In this document: one piece after another, positions 44,732-53,578 of the stretch | Position numbering within the stretch: position 1 is the first letter of the stretch | Layout of the letters: the number at the start of each line of letters is the position of its first letter | Origin: an uncultured Candidatus Binatia bacterium | GTDB lineage: Bacteria > Desulfobacterota > Binatia > UBA9968 > JAJDTQ01 | Reading direction: 5' to 3' | DNA: 64,000 nt | Assembly: GCA_958295985.1 (NCBI GenBank) | Contig: OY282432.1 | Coordinates: 1,983,282-2,047,281, forward strand | Translations under genes and position numbers: made by a program | Notes under the pieces: generated by a model | Seen by the model: only the letters and a program-made list of their open reading frames with translations | Told to the model about the DNA's origin: nothing | Database searches by the model: none

Positions 44732-45721
44732 TCAGGCGCGCACCGCGGGCAGGACTTCCTTGCCCAGCATCTCGATCTGCTCGTACCAGTCGGCGTAGCG
44801 GAACCGGAGGTCGTAGACGATGTGGTTGAGGCCGCCCTCCTCGTAACGCTGCGTGTCGCGGACGATGTCCTCCGGCGTGCCGGCCAGCAACAGCCCCTCG
44901 ATGTCCTCGAGCCTGGAGAAGGTACCGGAAGCGGGCTTGACCCAGGTAGGCTTCTTGTTGCCCTCGTTGATGAGCCCGGGGGCGTTGACCAGGCTCACAG
45001 CGGTGTCCTTGTCCTTGGCGATGCTGGTAATGGGGATGGCCCCGGTGGTGACCATGGGCTTGCCGGCCTTGTCGCAGAGGCTGTGCAGGTACTTGATGCA
45101 TTTGTGGAAGGTCGCCAGCGGGATCCGTCCGGGCATCCAGCCGTCGCAGTAGTCCACCGCGCGCCGGCACGAAGCCGGGGTGCCGCCGCCGTACCAGATG
45201 GGTATGGGGGCCAGGGGCGTGGGCTTGAGCTCGACGTCCTTGAACGAGAAGTACTCGTCCTCGTAGTCCACCTTCTCGCCGGCCCACAGGCGCCGCACGA
45301 TGTTGGAGTTGACCTTGGCGAGGTTGAAGCGGTCCTCCCGCGTGTTCTTGAGTCCCGCCGCGGCGAACTCGTGCTGGAACGTCCCCGCGCCGATGCCCAT
45401 GATCAGCTTGCCTTCGGACAGGACGCTCAGGGCCGCCATGCACTGGGCCAGATGGATCGGGTGTCTGTGCGAGATCATCGTGCCGGTGCCCAGGGTCAGC
45501 TTCTTGCACACCGACGAGATCGCCGACAGGATGGCCACACACTCGATGTGGGTGTTGTCCGTGCCCTCCATGCCGTGGGGCTCGAAGACCAGGTGATCGC
45601 GCACCCAGACGGAGTCGAATCCCAGCGACTCGGCCAGCTTCGATCCCTCGATGCACTTCTCCGCCGATCCCTGATCCCCGAAATGGGGCAACAGCAGTCC
45701 GAACTTCAACGTTGTCGCCAT
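44732..45721 (-). CDS. LLM-class flavin-dependent oxidoreductase, first gene of catabolic operon
   Basis: AAGGAGG lies 7 bases before ATG 45721; 329 residues. LKFGLLLPHFGDQGS, ESLGFDSVWVRDHLVFEPHG, LTLGTGTMISHRHPIHLAQCMAALSVLSEGKLIMGIGAGTFQHEF, PIPIWYGGGTPASCRRAVDYCDGWMPGR and LLLAGTPEDIVRDTQRYEEGGLNHIVYD match the LLM family. It differs in sequence from the second LLM of the operon, so the two are paralogues with separate substrates or steps. It leads the six-gene minus-strand operon ending with coxM. The divergent cupin gene starts 331 bases away. Confidence 0.85.
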   Translation of the reverse strand: MATTLKFGLLLPHFGDQGSAEKCIEGSKLAESLGFDSVWVRDHLVFEPHGMEGTDNTHIECVAILSAISSVCKKLTLGTGTMISHRHPIHLAQCMAALSVLSEGKLIMGIGAGTFQHEFAAAGLKNTREDRFNLAKVNSNIVRRLWAGEKVDYEDEYFSFKDVELKPTPLAPIPIWYGGGTPASCRRAVDYCDGWMPGRIPLATFHKCIKYLHSLCDKAGKPMVTTGAIPITSIAKDKDTAVSLVNAPGLINEGNKKPTWVKPASGTFSRLEDIEGLLLAGTPEDIVRDTQRYEEGGLNHIVYDLRFRYADWYEQIEMLGKEVLPAVRA

Positions 45722-46051
45722 GCTCAAACCTCCTTGCGGTTTCTTGTGGTCGTTAGCTTGAAAAGAATGGCCCGCCCCGTGCGGAAGCGCGGCTCACCTG
45801 CCCGAAATGCTCGAAATGACGCCGCCAAGCGTCACTTCCATGGGGTCACTTCCGTGGGGTTTCATGGCCGGATTCTGGTCGCTGCCAAGGCCCCTGAACA
45901 ACTAGCCGAGATGGGTTATCATGTCAAATGCCGCCATCGGCGTCACGGACGCTTCGACGCTCCTTCTTGTGGTCGGTTCGGAATTTGTCTAGTAAGGCTT
46001 GAAAATGCAGGGGTGATCGGCCGCGGCGAGCGGCCCGCCAGGGAGGAACCG
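45722..46051. promoter_or_regulatory. Divergent intergenic region of the LLM/cox operon and a bicupin gene
   Basis: No gene is seen in these 330 bases. They must hold promoters for both directions, but no clear sigma70 pair stands out. The only repeat structure is the tandem 14-base unit at 45831-45858. Confidence 0.4.
45831..45858. repeat. Two tandem 14-base units in a divergent promoter region
   Basis: GTCACTTCCATGGG (45831-45844) is followed immediately by GTCACTTCCGTGGG (45845-45858), 13 of 14 bases identical. Side-by-side repeats between divergent genes are often regulator-binding sites; no regulator gene is adjacent. Confidence 0.5.
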
Positions 46052-46999
46052 ATGAGTGATTTCTACACGGAATGGCTGAACACGACCGAACGGAACGATG
46101 AGTTCGTCGAGAACGCGCCGCGGGTTGCGCGCCGCAAGGAGCTCGAGTGGGTCAAGACGCGCCAGGATGCCAGGGCGGCGTTGATGATCGCTCCCGAGTT
46201 GGGCTTCCCCACCGGGGGCAGCATGCTGATGCGGGCGGAGATCCCCGCGGGATGGCATACCGGCCGCCACAGCCACGGGGAAGAGGCCATCTACGTGGAG
46301 AGCGGCGCCGGCTTCATGGTCCTGGACGGCAAGCGCTATGACTTCGGTCCGGGCACCGTCCTGCACGTTCCCTACCGGTCTCAGCATCAGTTGTTCAACA
46401 CCGGGGAGGTCCCGGTGGGCTACCTGTCGGGACTGGCCTGGCACCTGGAAGCCTCCGTCTACATGGGCCGCATGGACCAGTTCGAAGATTGCGGCGCCAA
46501 CGACCCCGCGGCCTTGGCCGCGGTCGCACCGGAGGAATCCCAGTACTGGCCGGAAGACGGCCGGCGCATCTCCATGCATCAGGACCAGCACGAGCTCTCG
46601 GCCGAGTCCAAGCACGGCGCCACCTATTTCCTCATGGGCCGTAGCGGCAGCCGCAACGGCTTCAAGGCCACGGCCGCGGCCATCAGCTCCATCTTCGTCG
46701 AGCTGCCGCGCTCCAAGAGCCACAGCCACGCGCATCCGGAAGCCTATCTCTACGCGCTGCAGGGCGCCGGCTACTCCGAGATCGGCGGCAAGCAGTACAC
46801 CTGGGAGCAGGGCGACGCCGTCCACGTTCCCCCGGGCATGATGCACCACCAGCACTTCAACCCCAGCGACGGCGAGAGCCGTGAGCTCCGGTTCGAGTTC
46901 GGCATCCGCTACTGGCTGGTGGATCAGTGGAAGGGGTACACCACCATCGACAAGCACCTGAAGGCCATGTCCATGGACGAGGACGACGAGGACAAGTAG
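46052..46999 (+). CDS. Bicupin protein
   Basis: GGGAGGA precedes ATG 46052; 315 residues with two cupin barrels. The first has GWHTGRHSHGEEAIYVESGAG and VPYRSQHQLFN, the second HSHAHPEAYLYALQGAGYSEI and PPGMMHHQHFNP, each with the HxH-x(3,4)-E and late His metal-binding pattern. The second and first halves resemble each other, consistent with duplication. It is divergent from the LLM/hydroxylase operon and may be a ring-cleaving or isomerising enzyme or a regulator of that pathway. Substrate unknown. Confidence 0.8.
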   Translation: MSDFYTEWLNTTERNDEFVENAPRVARRKELEWVKTRQDARAALMIAPELGFPTGGSMLMRAEIPAGWHTGRHSHGEEAIYVESGAGFMVLDGKRYDFGPGTVLHVPYRSQHQLFNTGEVPVGYLSGLAWHLEASVYMGRMDQFEDCGANDPAALAAVAPEESQYWPEDGRRISMHQDQHELSAESKHGATYFLMGRSGSRNGFKATAAAISSIFVELPRSKSHSHAHPEAYLYALQGAGYSEIGGKQYTWEQGDAVHVPPGMMHHQHFNPSDGESRELRFEFGIRYWLVDQWKGYTTIDKHLKAMSMDEDDEDK

Positions 47000-47030
47000 C
47001 CCGCGGTGGAGCAGCGGCCCCGGCCGCGTG

Positions 47031-47047
47031 AGGCGGCGCCGCGCCGC
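47031..47047. terminator. GC hairpin between convergent genes
   Basis: GGCGGCG pairs with CGCCGCC over 7 bp around CCG, between the bicupin and the oligopeptidase gene ends. Confidence 0.45.
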
Positions 47048-47080
47048 CGGCGGCCAAAGCCCCCGCAGATTCCCCGCGGT

Positions 47081-49129
47081 TCATTCAGGAGACGGCACCA
47101 GGTCCAGCAGAAAGGCGTATTCGAGGGCGGTCTCGCGATGGCGCTTGAAGCGCCCGGACGCGCCTCCGTGTCCCGCCTCCATTTGGGTCTTCAATAGCAG
47201 CCGGTTCCGGTCGGTCTTGACGGCGCGCAGCTTGGCGACCCACTTGGCCGGCTCCCAGTACTGCACCTGGGAGTCGTGCAGCCCGGTGGTCACCAGCATG
47301 TGGGGGTACTCCCTGGCCTCAACGTTGTCGTAGGGGGAGTACGACAGCATGTAGTCGTAATACGCCTTGTCGTTGGGATTGCCCCACTCGTCGTACTCGC
47401 CGGTGGTGAGCGGGATGTCCGGATCGAGCATGGTGGTGACGATGTCGACGAACGGGACCTGGGCCACCACGCCCTTGAAGAGGTCCGGGCGCAGGTTCAC
47501 CACCGCTCCCATCAACAGCCCGCCGGCGCTCCCGCCCATGGCGAACAGCCGTTCCTTCGACGTGTAGCGCTGCGCGATCAGGTGCTCGGCGCAAACGATG
47601 AAGTCGGTGAAGGTGTTCTTCTTCTTGAGCAGCTTGCCGTCCTCGTACCACTGTCGCCCCATCTCCTCGCCGCCCCGGACGTGGGCGATGGCGAACACGA
47701 AGCCCCGGTCCAGCAGGCTCAACCGCGCGGATCCGAAGCCGGCGTCCAGGCTGTGGCCGTAGGAGCCGTAACCGTAAAGCAGCAGCGGACTCCCGCCGTC
47801 CCGTTCCATCCCCTTGCGGTACACCAGTGAGATGGGGACCCGGGCGCCGTCCTGCGCCGTGGCGTGGAGCCGTTCCGTGCGGTAGTCCCCGGCGTCGAAC
47901 CCGCCCAGCACCTCCTCCTGCTTGAGCAGGGTCTTCTCCCGGGTGACCATGTCGTAGTCGGTGACCGAGTTCGGCGTGGTCATGGAAGTGTAACCGTAGC
48001 GCAGCACCGTGGTGTCGAACTCGGGATTCATGCTCACACGGGCCAGGTACGCGGGCTCGTCGAACGCCAGATAGTGCTCTTCCGCCCCGCTCCAGGGGAT
48101 GACCCGGATGCGCATGAGCCCGTCGCGCCGCTCCTCCAGCACCAGGTGGTCCCTGAACACCTCGAAGCCCTCCAGCAGCACGTCCGGGCGGTGCGGGATG
48201 ATCTCCTGCCAGTCCTCCTTGCCGGTCCGGTCCAACGGCGCGGCCATCAGGCGGAAGTTCTTGGCCTCGTGGTTGGTGTGGATGAAGAAGCGGTCCTCGA
48301 AGTGAGCGACGGCGTACTCATGGTCCCGCTCCCGGGGCAGGAAGACCGTGAACTCGCCCGTGGGGTCGCCCGCGTCAAGGTAGCGGAACTCGTTGCTCAG
48401 GGTCTGGGATGAGACGATCATCAGGTAGCGCCTGGACTTGGTCTTGAACACGTGGGCCGAGAAGGTGTCGTCGGTCTCTTCATAGATCAGAGCGTCTTCG
48501 GCCGGGTCCGTTCCCAGCAGGTGGCGGTAGATGCGACAGGACCGCAGGGTCTCGGGGTCCTGCCTGGCGTAGAACAGGGTATGGTTGTCGTTGGCCCAGG
48601 TCACGTTGGCCGTCACCTCCGGGATGACGTCCGTCAGGGTTTCACCGGTGGCGAGGTCCTTGAACCGGATGGTGTAGATGCGCCGCCCCTGCACGTCCGT
48701 TGCGTACGCGAGCAGGTCCTGCCCGAAGCTGACGGCGAGCCCGCCCACGACGAAGAACTCGTGGCCCTCGGCCAGGAGGTTCACGTCGAGCATGAGCTCT
48801 TCCGGGTTGTCGAGGGAATCGCGCTTGCGGGCGTACAGGGGGTATTCCTTCCCCTCCTCGTAGCGGGTGTAATAGTAGTAGCCGTCCCGCTTGTACGGCA
48901 CCGACATGTCCGTTTCCTTGATCCGTCCCCTGATCTCCTGGAACAGCGTCTCTTCGAGTCCCCGGAGGTGCGCCAGGGTCGTTTTCGTGCGCTCGTTCTC
49001 GGCCTCGAGGTACGCGAGGGTGTCGGGGTCGTCCCGTTCCCGCAGCCAGTAGTAGTCGTCGGTCCGCACGTGGCCGTGGCGCCGGAGCTCGCGCGGCACG
49101 ACCTTGGCCGTCACGTCGGTTTCTTTCAT
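47081..49129 (-). CDS. ptrB: Oligopeptidase B (S9A prolyl oligopeptidase family)
   Basis: At 682 residues it has the family size. A beta-propeller opens it (DDYYWLRERDDPDTLAYLEAEN), and the C-terminal hydrolase domain has the nucleophile in AMGGSAGGLLMG, the Asp in GLHDSQVQYWEPAKW and the His in AGHGGASGRF. GSYGHSLDAGFGSARLSLLDRGFVFAIAHVRGG is a hallmark. The enzyme cuts short peptides after basic residues and has no signal peptide, so it is cytoplasmic. The gene is alone on its strand, 77 bases downstream of manC. Confidence 0.92.
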   Translation of the reverse strand: MKETDVTAKVVPRELRRHGHVRTDDYYWLRERDDPDTLAYLEAENERTKTTLAHLRGLEETLFQEIRGRIKETDMSVPYKRDGYYYYTRYEEGKEYPLYARKRDSLDNPEELMLDVNLLAEGHEFFVVGGLAVSFGQDLLAYATDVQGRRIYTIRFKDLATGETLTDVIPEVTANVTWANDNHTLFYARQDPETLRSCRIYRHLLGTDPAEDALIYEETDDTFSAHVFKTKSRRYLMIVSSQTLSNEFRYLDAGDPTGEFTVFLPRERDHEYAVAHFEDRFFIHTNHEAKNFRLMAAPLDRTGKEDWQEIIPHRPDVLLEGFEVFRDHLVLEERRDGLMRIRVIPWSGAEEHYLAFDEPAYLARVSMNPEFDTTVLRYGYTSMTTPNSVTDYDMVTREKTLLKQEEVLGGFDAGDYRTERLHATAQDGARVPISLVYRKGMERDGGSPLLLYGYGSYGHSLDAGFGSARLSLLDRGFVFAIAHVRGGEEMGRQWYEDGKLLKKKNTFTDFIVCAEHLIAQRYTSKERLFAMGGSAGGLLMGAVVNLRPDLFKGVVAQVPFVDIVTTMLDPDIPLTTGEYDEWGNPNDKAYYDYMLSYSPYDNVEAREYPHMLVTTGLHDSQVQYWEPAKWVAKLRAVKTDRNRLLLKTQMEAGHGGASGRFKRHRETALEYAFLLDLVPSPE

Positions 49130-49206
49130 GCCGTCACCTTACCAGATCTCGTTGGAGGTTTCCCGGCGCCGCCCGCGAAGCCGGTCAGCGTCCCCGCGGT
49201 CTGCGT

Positions 49207-50631
49207 TTATCCGCCCCCCGCGCCTCTCCCGAAGTCGTCGTCGTGCCGCACGATGTCGTCTTCACCGAGGTAGTCGCCGAGTTGCACCTCGATCACTTCG
49301 AGCAGGGTCTTGCCGGGGTTGCCGAGACGGTGCCGGCAGCCGCGCGGTATGCAGGCCGATTGATTCTCGGACAACGTCAGCGTGGATTCGCCGCGCGTCA
49401 CCCGGGCGGTTCCCCGGACCACCACCCAATGCTCCGAGCGGTGTCGGTGCGTCTGCAAGGAGAGCTGCGCTCCCGGCCTGACGGCGAGTTTCTTCACCTG
49501 GTACCCCTCCGCCTTTTCGACGGTCTCGAACCATCCCCACGGACGGTGGACGCGGCGGTGGGCATGGTGTTCCGGACGGGAGCGCGCCTTGAGACCCTCC
49601 ACCACCCCCTTCATCCGCGGGGCCCCGTCCCATGACGCCACGAGCACCGCGTCCCCGGTTTCCACCACCACCAGCCGGTCGACGCCCACGGTGGTCACCA
49701 GCCGGCCTTCGGCGTGCACCAGCGAACGGGTGGTATCCACCGCGACGACGTCGCCGCTCAGGGCGTTGTCGTCGCCGTCCACGACGCTGACGGCGTGCAG
49801 CGCCGGCCAGGAGCCCACGTCGCTCCAGCCGGTCTCCAGCGGCACCACCGCGGCCGCGCCGGTCTTCTCCATCACCCCGAAGTCGATGGAGACGTTGGGC
49901 GAGCGCGCGAGGTCCGGGCCCGGCCGGAAGAAGCCCATGTCCGTCGAGCCGGTCTCGACCGCGTTTCGACAGCACTCCAGCACCGCGGGCGCGTGCCGCG
50001 AGAGCGCCGCGACGTAGGCGCTCGCCTTGAACAGGAACATGCCGCTGTTCCACAGGAATCCCCCTGATTCGACGTACCTTTCCGCGTCCTCGCGAGGCGG
50101 TTTCTCGACGAATTCGGCCACCCGGCGCGCGCGCCCGTCCAGCGGTTCCCCGGCGCGGATGTAGCCGTAGCCGGTCTCCGGCGACGACGGCCGAACGCCG
50201 AAGGTCACCAGATGCCCCGCCTCCATCGGGCCGAGTCCGGCGGCCACGGCGTCCCGAAACCGCCCGGCGTCCTCGACGTAGCCGTCGGAGGGAACCACGA
50301 GCAACGCCGGGTCGTCACCCTGCGCGAGGACGTGACAGGCGGCGAGGGCGGTGGCCGGCGCGGTGTTGCGGGGCGCGCACTCGATCAGGATGGCGCTCCA
50401 CGGCTGACCGATCTCGCGGCACTGCTCGGCCGCGAGAAACCGATGCTCCTCGTTGCAGACGATGCAGGGGTCCAGGACGGCCTCCAGCGATGCCACGCGC
50501 GCCAGCGTCTCCTGCATCATCGAGCGGCCGCCCATCAGCGCCAGGAACTGCTTCGGATGAAGCTCGCGGGACAACGGCCACAGGCGTGTGCCCGAACCGC
50601 CTGCCAGCACCACCGGGAGGATCGATGTCAT
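49207..50631 (-). CDS. manC: Mannose-1-phosphate guanylyltransferase / mannose-6-phosphate isomerase (bifunctional type)
   Basis: The 474-residue protein starts with the nucleotidyltransferase loop LPVVLAGGSGTRLWPLSR (residues 5-22), followed by HPKQFLAL, FVEKP, GFLWNSGMFLF and DFGVMEKT of GDP-mannose pyrophosphorylase. The C-terminal cupin-type PMI domain (RPWGWFETV, QTHRHRSEHWVVVRGTARVT, CIPRGCRHRLGN) makes it the AlgA/ManC bifunctional form. It supplies GDP-mannose for surface glycans. No glycan cluster is adjacent. Confidence 0.92.
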   Translation of the reverse strand: MTSILPVVLAGGSGTRLWPLSRELHPKQFLALMGGRSMMQETLARVASLEAVLDPCIVCNEEHRFLAAEQCREIGQPWSAILIECAPRNTAPATALAACHVLAQGDDPALLVVPSDGYVEDAGRFRDAVAAGLGPMEAGHLVTFGVRPSSPETGYGYIRAGEPLDGRARRVAEFVEKPPREDAERYVESGGFLWNSGMFLFKASAYVAALSRHAPAVLECCRNAVETGSTDMGFFRPGPDLARSPNVSIDFGVMEKTGAAAVVPLETGWSDVGSWPALHAVSVVDGDDNALSGDVVAVDTTRSLVHAEGRLVTTVGVDRLVVVETGDAVLVASWDGAPRMKGVVEGLKARSRPEHHAHRRVHRPWGWFETVEKAEGYQVKKLAVRPGAQLSLQTHRHRSEHWVVVRGTARVTRGESTLTLSENQSACIPRGCRHRLGNPGKTLLEVIEVQLGDYLGEDDIVRHDDDFGRGAGGG

Positions 50632-50924
50632 GAAAGGACTCCTGCAGGATCGAGCGACGGTCCAACGCCGCGCCCGGATGCCCGCGGTTTCGGCCCGGCC
50701 CGACCGCCTCGCCGTGCCTGCCGCGCTTTTGCTGCCGCAACAGTTTATATTGCCATGTTGCTGCGCTGTCCAGTGACCGTGGACCCGGTTGAATCACGTC
50801 ACGCCGTATGGGAAAAGCGACCGGAGAAAGAAGGAGTTCGAAGCGCGTGGCCGGCGGCTGCGTGCGCGCGGTCCCCGCCGGGTCCGGCCTCGGTGAACGG
50901 CGGTAACAGTCGGCGGAGGAGTCC

Positions 50925-51980
50925 ATGGAAGAGCAGAGCATCGAGCAGGAGAGCGCCTACCAGCGCTGGTTGAGGATGGAAGGACTCCCGGTCATCCGCG
51001 ACTACTACATCGAGGACATCCGGGCGGTGCCGCTGGAACCCTGGGAACGCCGCGGCGGCTCGGGCGTCTACCTCAACCTCATCGGCACCGGGGACATGAA
51101 CGACGCCACCATCTGCGAGATCCCCCCGGGCAGAAGCCTCAACCCTGAACGCTACCTGTTCGAGGAGATGGTCTACGTCGCCAGCGGCCGCGGGGCGACC
51201 ACCGTCTGGCACGAAGGCGGCAGGAAACAGACCTTCGAATGGCACGAAGGCAGTCTCTTCTCTCCGCCGCTCAACACCTGGAGGCAACATTTCAACGGCA
51301 GCGGCGACACCCCCGCCCGGCTGTTCTCGGTGACCAGCGCGCCGTTGGTCATCAACCTCTTTCACAATTTCGAGTTCGTGTTCGACAACGGCTTTGCCTT
51401 CACGGACCGCTTCGATTCCCGGGACAACTATTTCTCGGGACAGGGCAGGTCCTACAGCGGCCGGGTGTGGGAGACGAATTTCGTGCCCGACGTTCGCAGC
51501 TTCGTGCTCAAGGAATGGAAGGAACGGGGCGCCGGGGGCCGCAACATCATGTTCGAGCTTCCGGACAACACCATGGCTTCGCACATTTCCGAGTTTCCGG
51601 TGGGGACCTACAAGAAGGCCCACCGGCACGGGCCCGGGGCCCACGTGGTCATCATCGGCGGCGCCGGCTACTCGCTCATGTGGCCGGAAGGGTCGCCCAT
51701 GCAACGGTTCGACTGGCACGAGGGGAGCGTCATCGTTCCTCCCGAGATGTGGTTTCACCAGCATTTCAACGCCGGCGCCGCGCCCGCCCGCTACCTGGCG
51801 CTGCGCTGGGGCAGCCGCAAGCACCGGTTCCGCAAGCGTTACGGCATCGACAAGAGCGTCAAGGAGGGCGGCGACCAGATCGAGTACCGGGACGAGGACC
51901 CCGACGTCCGGGAAATGTTCGAACAGGCGCTGGCAGACCAGGGCATCGAGAGCCGGATGGCCGACGCCTACCGGTCCTGA
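50925..51980 (+). CDS. Bicupin protein (second)
   Basis: The 351-residue protein has two cupin halves. The C-terminal one keeps HRHGPGAHVVIIGGAGY and WFHQHFNA with metal His residues; the N-terminal one (PERYLFEEMVYVASGRG, WRQHFNG) has Arg/Tyr at the HxH position and probably binds no metal there. A motif LFHNFEFVFDNGFAFTDRF is distinctive. A VOC gene follows after 65 bases in the same direction, so the two probably act in one aromatic-type pathway. GGAGG lies 8 bases before ATG 50925. Confidence 0.8.
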   Translation: MEEQSIEQESAYQRWLRMEGLPVIRDYYIEDIRAVPLEPWERRGGSGVYLNLIGTGDMNDATICEIPPGRSLNPERYLFEEMVYVASGRGATTVWHEGGRKQTFEWHEGSLFSPPLNTWRQHFNGSGDTPARLFSVTSAPLVINLFHNFEFVFDNGFAFTDRFDSRDNYFSGQGRSYSGRVWETNFVPDVRSFVLKEWKERGAGGRNIMFELPDNTMASHISEFPVGTYKKAHRHGPGAHVVIIGGAGYSLMWPEGSPMQRFDWHEGSVIVPPEMWFHQHFNAGAAPARYLALRWGSRKHRFRKRYGIDKSVKEGGDQIEYRDEDPDVREMFEQALADQGIESRMADAYRS

Positions 51981-52045
51981 GCGCGCCGCGGTCAGAGGGC
52001 GCGTTCGGGTCCGTCAAACTCGAAAAGAGCACGAAAGGAGCAGCC

Positions 52046-52504
52046 ATGAACGAGAACGCCCCCCAAAAGGCCCGCGCCCTGGGGATCAACCACGTTGTGC
52101 TGGAGGTCGGAGACCTGGATCAGGCGCTGGAGTTCTATGGCGCGATCTTCGACTTCTCGCTGCGCGGCAGGAGCGATCACAATGCCTTCATCGACCTCGG
52201 GGACCAGTTCATCCAGTTGAGCCTCGGCAAGACCCAGGAAGCGGACGGCAAGCGGCACTTCGGGTTCGTGGTGGACGACCGGGGCCCGGTGCGGGCCGCC
52301 CTGGAGCAACTCGGCGTCAAGACCCTCGACCAGCGGCTCAATTTCCGGGACCCGTGGGGCAACCGCATCGAGGTGGTGCCCTACGACGACGTCCAGTTCA
52401 CCAAGGCGGCCAACGTGCTCAACGGCATGGGCCTCGGGTCGCTGAGGAAGACGCCGGACGCCGTCGCCGAGCTGGAGAAGAAGGGCATGGCGCCGGACGG
52501 GTGA
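52046..52504 (+). CDS. VOC-family protein (glyoxalase/extradiol-type)
   Basis: AAAGGAG precedes ATG 52046; 152 residues. INHVVLEVGDLDQALEFYGAIF, FIDLGDQFIQLSLG, KRHFGFVVDDRGPVRAALEQLGV and NFRDPWGNRIEVVPYDD form one full VOC unit with the metal residues His (INH), His (RHFGF) and Glu (RIEVV) in place. It is 65 bases downstream of the bicupin and likely co-transcribed. The function could be dioxygenase, isomerase or glyoxalase-like. Confidence 0.82.
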   Translation: MNENAPQKARALGINHVVLEVGDLDQALEFYGAIFDFSLRGRSDHNAFIDLGDQFIQLSLGKTQEADGKRHFGFVVDDRGPVRAALEQLGVKTLDQRLNFRDPWGNRIEVVPYDDVQFTKAANVLNGMGLGSLRKTPDAVAELEKKGMAPDG

Positions 52505-52523
52505 GCACGCAGGGCGGCGCGCT

Positions 52524-53564
52524 TCAGGACTCGGCCTTCTTGAACCCCGTCAGGATCTGAAGATATTCCTTGATGGCCGGCGGCATGTTGTTGATGGCTT
52601 TCAACGCCTCCGCGATGGCCTTGGGCGACACGTAGTCGATGTTGAGGCGCGCCTTCTTCGTCTCCGCCAGGAAGTCCGGGTCCTCCATGACCGCCTTGTA
52701 CGCCTTCTGCAGCACGGCGACGCGGTCCTTGGGCGTGCCCGGCGGCAGCGTGTACACGCGCGTTATCTTGTTCTGTCCGTCCCAGGCATTGAAGGCCGCG
52801 AGGTTCTCGCCCGTGAGGACGTCCGAGAAAAGCGGGATGTCCTTCACCTCGGGTTCATCGTAGCGCCGGGTGATGATGAAAGGAACGAGCCTCTTGTCCG
52901 GCGGCGCGTCCAGCATGCCTCGGGCGGTGACCCTCATGGACTCCCACGTCCAGCATGCGCCGTCCACCTCGCCGGACTCCATGGCCAACCGTATCTTGGC
53001 GGTGCCGCCGTAGCCCGGGATGCTCTTGAACTTCGTCCCCAGCTCCTTGTTCAGGAACAGGAAGGGGTCGGTCGTATTCCCCGGGGCGCGGGTGCCGCCC
53101 ATGGTGACCTCCCGGCCCGATTTGATCACGTCGTCCAGCGACTTGAGACCCGAAGCCGCCATGAGGCCGCAGGTCACGGAGTCCGATGTCGGGGTGCCGA
53201 TGTACTCGTATCTGGCGGGGTCGATCTTTACTTTCTTGTCGCCCATGGCGCGGGCAAAGATCAGCGCGGGACTCCAGACCCCCAGGGCGGTCCCGTCGGG
53301 TTTGGCTCGTTTGTAGATGTAGTTGGCGGTGATCAGGCTGCCGGCTCCGGGCATGTTCTGCACCACCGGGGTCGGGTTCCCGGGAATGTACCGGCTGATG
53401 TGGCGGGCGATGTAACGGGTGTAGGTATCGTAACCGCCTCCCGGGGAAAAACCCACGAGCATGCGCAAGTTCTTGTCCTTGTAGAACTCGTCGGCCGCGC
53501 CTGCCGGCGTCTGGCTTAGCGCCAGGACCAGCGCCACCGTAAGGATCACGAGTCTGCCCAACAT
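52524..53564 (-). CDS. Tripartite tricarboxylate transporter receptor (TctC/Bug family)
   Basis: A 346-residue periplasmic binding protein with signal peptide ending PAGAAD. LRMLVGFSPGGGYDTYTRYIARHI is the typical Bug opening, and NMPGAGSLITANYIYKRAKPDGT follows. The family binds carboxylates or related ligands; TctA and TctB genes are absent here, as is usual for Bug receptors in receptor-rich genomes. AAGGAGGT precedes the ATG. It is third in a minus-strand row after the selenoprotein GST and larE, 14 bases downstream of larE. Confidence 0.85.
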   Translation of the reverse strand: MLGRLVILTVALVLALSQTPAGAADEFYKDKNLRMLVGFSPGGGYDTYTRYIARHISRYIPGNPTPVVQNMPGAGSLITANYIYKRAKPDGTALGVWSPALIFARAMGDKKVKIDPARYEYIGTPTSDSVTCGLMAASGLKSLDDVIKSGREVTMGGTRAPGNTTDPFLFLNKELGTKFKSIPGYGGTAKIRLAMESGEVDGACWTWESMRVTARGMLDAPPDKRLVPFIITRRYDEPEVKDIPLFSDVLTGENLAAFNAWDGQNKITRVYTLPPGTPKDRVAVLQKAYKAVMEDPDFLAETKKARLNIDYVSPKAIAEALKAINNMPPAIKEYLQILTGFKKAES

Positions 53565-53578
53565 GAGAACCTCCTTTT

